Below are positions 25,602 to 27,142 of a stretch of 27,142 bases of DNA, piece by piece. The notes under the pieces were generated by a model that did not search any database, was not told where the DNA came from, and worked only from the letters and a program-made list of their open reading frames with translations. Positions within the stretch are counted from its first letter, which is position 1; every line of letters starts with the position of its first letter. The position numbers and the translations under genes are program-made. The DNA is from Brooklawnia sp937867175 (GTDB lineage: Bacteria > Actinomycetota > Actinomycetes > Propionibacteriales > Propionibacteriaceae): positions 1 to 27,142 of the forward strand of contig DAISIR010000029.1 in the NCBI GenBank assembly GCA_036821905.1. The letters run 5' to 3'.

Positions 25602-26426
25602 GTGAGAATCACCATCCCCGAATTCGATTTGTTGAATCCTGCCGACGAGGTGAGACTGGCCCGCGCCATCGAGGCGGGCGTCCTGGCCGCCGAGGCCCTG
25701 AATCGTGACGAGAACCTGCTCGGTGCCACCGCAGCCGAACTACGACAGCTGGTGGCAGCCGGCCACGCGGCGCAACGCGGGTTCTTCCTGGCCAACTTGA
25801 AGCTGGTTGCGTCGATCTCCCACCAGTGGGCGACCCGTGCCACCCTGCCGGTAGATGAACTCTTCCAAGAGGGTTGCGTCGGACTCGGAGAAGCGATTCG
25901 GCGTTGGGACCACTGCCGCGGCAGCAAGTTCTCCAGCTTCGCCTATCCACTGGTGGAGGGCGCGATCATGGGGGCTGCCCTCCTGAGGTGTGGAGAGCTC
26001 AACGCCAGTCGTTTCCAGGCCAGGACGGCGCTGGAGGTGCGCCGTGCATGCCGGCATCTGGAGGCCCAGCTCGGTCGTCAGGTGGACGTGGCCGAACTTG
26101 CCCGGCAGTTGGGCCGCGATGAGGCGGCCGTCGCCAGAAGTCTCCAGCTGGCGCGACCAAGCGCGCTCAGCGATACCTTGGTGAACGTGCTGTCCTGGGA
26201 AGAGGACTACGCGTCCATCGAGGAGCACGATCAGGCGACGCCACCGCCTTGGCTCACCGAGTTGCCGGCGCAGGAGCGCGTCGTGCTTGAGTTCAGGTAC
26301 GGGTTCCGCGGGCCGCAGGCGAGCTGCGAAACATTGGCCGAACGGCTGGGCATCAGCGAATCGACGGTCAGGCGGATAGAGAAGCGCGGCCTGAGCCGGG
26401 CCCGTCGGCTACTCGCGGCAAGCTGA
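25602..26426 (+). CDS. Divergent sigma-70-family factor
   Basis: Predicted RNA polymerase sigma factor, 274 residues from the GTG at 25602. The start is chosen because region 1.2-like sequence begins at once (NPADEVRLARAIEAGVLAAEAL). Region 2 spans about 60-128 (LANLKLVASISHQW, then VDELFQEGCVGLGEAIRRWD and GSKFSSFAYPLVEGAIMGA). Region 3 lies at about 140-185. Region 4 lies at about 218-270, with the helix-turn-helix SCETLAERLGISESTVRRIEKRGLSRAR. The aromatic WWIRQAI stretch of primary sigma factors, which melts and reads the -10 element, is replaced by YPLVEGAIMGAALL. It is thus an alternative factor (group 2/3), not the housekeeping one. A candidate CAGGCT lies 7 bases before the GTG. Target promoters are unknown, and no anti-sigma gene is adjacent. 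Confidence 0.85.
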   Translation: MRITIPEFDLLNPADEVRLARAIEAGVLAAEALNRDENLLGATAAELRQLVAAGHAAQRGFFLANLKLVASISHQWATRATLPVDELFQEGCVGLGEAIRRWDHCRGSKFSSFAYPLVEGAIMGAALLRCGELNASRFQARTALEVRRACRHLEAQLGRQVDVAELARQLGRDEAAVARSLQLARPSALSDTLVNVLSWEEDYASIEEHDQATPPPWLTELPAQERVVLEFRYGFRGPQASCETLAERLGISESTVRRIEKRGLSRARRLLAAS

Positions 26427-26458
26427 TGGCGGGACGCCGGGTCGCCTTCGACACCCGG

Positions 26459-26464
26459 CAGAAT
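26459..26464 (+). promoter_or_regulatory. Candidate -10 element, leaderless unknown gene
   Basis: CAGAAT ends 7 bases before the ATG at 26472. The same hexamer stands 6 bases before the ATG of the broken DUF364 gene (11551-11546, minus strand). Confidence 0.38.
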
Positions 26465-26471
26465 GGGTGGC

Positions 26472-26975
26472 ATGGCTGCTCCACCTGTCTTCCGGCTCAC
26501 CGCCGACGAGTCCGCCGAGCTGCAGCGCATCATCGGCCGACGGCCGGACATCCTGATCGCTGCCCGCAACGACAAGGACGTGATCGCGCTACTGCACGAC
26601 CGGATGGCCGTCCGCAGGGTCGAGGGCTGGCAACTGATGGCTTGGGTGGACGTCCAGCGGGGCGGCTTCGACGCACGCAACATGAGCCTCTATTGGGAAT
26701 TGGTCGACGGGACCAAGGGCGAGATCAGGTTGGAGCGGCCTGGCCAGCTGCCGCAGGCGTTCGCCGAGCGGGTGCGGGCCTCAATTGCGGTCGCCCGCCA
26801 CGTGACGCTGGAAGGCGGGTTGGGCACCGTCCTGCTGGTCGGACGTCGCCCGCCGGGCTCGGACGCCCCGATCATCTGGGAGGCGGAGGGGGTCGGACGC
26901 TGCGACCTGGGTGACCCCCGCGTCGAGTCGCAGGTCGTTACCCTGGTGGCGGAACTGCGCGCTGAGTTCGAGTAA
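26472..26975 (+). CDS. Protein of unknown function downstream of the sigma factor
   Basis: A soluble 167-residue protein with no signal peptide or membrane segment and no domain I recognise. It alternates charged helices (ESAELQRIIGRR at about 12-23, DKDVIALLHDRMAV) with strands (WQLMAWVDVQRGGF, GTVLLVGRR). The codon bias matches neighbouring genes, with the expected G/C at third positions, supporting a real gene. The ATG at 26472 is preferred to an in-frame ATG at 26463 because of the -10-like CAGAAT 7 bases upstream. It lies 45 bases after the sigma-factor gene and before the tRNA. Confidence 0.72.
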   Translation: MAAPPVFRLTADESAELQRIIGRRPDILIAARNDKDVIALLHDRMAVRRVEGWQLMAWVDVQRGGFDARNMSLYWELVDGTKGEIRLERPGQLPQAFAERVRASIAVARHVTLEGGLGTVLLVGRRPPGSDAPIIWEAEGVGRCDLGDPRVESQVVTLVAELRAEFE

Positions 26976-27007
26976 CGCGGCTGATCTGGAGGCTCCCGAA
27001 GTTCGGT

Positions 27008-27037
27008 TTGGGCCCCCGGAAACTCATCTGGTACCGT
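27008..27037 (+). promoter_or_regulatory. Candidate promoter of tRNA-Asn
   Basis: TTGGGC (27008-27013) and TACCGT (27032-27037) are separated by 18 bases and would start transcription near 27044, about 24 bases before the mature tRNA. Both elements are imperfect. Confidence 0.38.
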
Positions 27038-27067
27038 TACATCTCGCGTCGACCAAGACGCTAGCAA

Positions 27068-27142
27068 TCCCTGGTAGCTCAATTGGCAGAGCATCTGACT
27101 GTTAATCAGAGGGTTACTGGTTCGAGTCCAGTCCGGGGAGCC
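27068..27142 (+). tRNA. tRNA-Asn (anticodon GTT), 3' end cut by the window
   Basis: The full cloverleaf is present. The acceptor stem TCCCTGG pairs with CCGGGGA (27133-27139, one T-G pair), and the D-arm is GCTCAATTGGCAGAGC. The anticodon stem TCTGA/TCAGA has loop CTGTTAA with anticodon GTT at 27101-27103, and the T-arm is CTGGTTCGAGTCCAG. The discriminator is G at 27140, followed by CC; the final A of CCA lies beyond the window. Asparagine identity follows from the anticodon. Confidence 0.97.

Noticed and set aside
24692..25927. Minus-strand open frame of 411 codons opposite dnaG and the sigma gene
   Set aside because: Antisense to conserved domains, composition atypical for protein, and no start signal.

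Overview
The window is chromosomal DNA from a high-GC Gram-positive bacterium, almost certainly an Actinomycetota and plausibly Propionibacteriales; the order is inferred from gene content and codon bias, not shown. The G+C-rich third positions, a single-chain glycyl-tRNA synthetase, CUT1 sugar permeases without their own ATPase, and the grouping recO/uppS, zur/glyS, dgt/dnaG and tRNA-Asn all fit. From memory, the same housekeeping set lies close together in mycobacteria.

Layout. (1) 3-7301, minus strand: a beta-galactoside operon in the order GH2 beta-galactosidase, LacI-type repressor (ATGA overlap), lipoprotein binding protein, and two permeases. A palindrome fitting the LacI/GalR consensus lies just upstream at 7328-7341. 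(2) 7474-9115: divergent uppS and recO with a 97-bp shared promoter region. (3) 9139-11539, minus: a membrane-anchored HtrA-type protease with a tandem-repeat Pro-rich N-terminus, a small split-barrel flavoprotein-like gene, and a broken DUF4213/DUF364 gene. (4) 11555-14618, minus: zinc uptake operon znuA-znuC-znuB-zur. Its promoter, Fur-family operator and start codon are superimposed. (5) 14863-16248: glyQS behind a GC-rich, structured 5' leader, followed by what looks like the wreck of a GntR regulator. (6) 16706-18073 a NiaP-like niacin transporter, 18143-20305 a GH36 alpha-galactosidase. (7) 20321-22728 dusB and a dgt-like dNTPase; 22766-23533 a FetB-type permease on the opposite strand. 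(8) 23633-26426 dnaG and an unusual sigma-70-like protein, then a conserved-looking unknown gene. (9) 27068 to the window end: tRNA-Asn(GTT), cut before its final A.

Working together: the first operon imports and hydrolyses beta-galactosides in the cytoplasm, presumably energised by a shared MsiK-type ATPase outside the window. The separate GH36 enzyme, also without a signal peptide, would handle imported alpha-galactosides. The znu operon carries its own repressor and would shut itself off when zinc is plentiful.

No mobile element, CRISPR array or defence island is seen. The window is mainly ordinary core genome. The most interesting non-gene signals are the composite znuA promoter/operator, a repeated leaderless-promoter pattern at many start codons, the glyQS leader with mutually exclusive hairpins, and two decaying genes.
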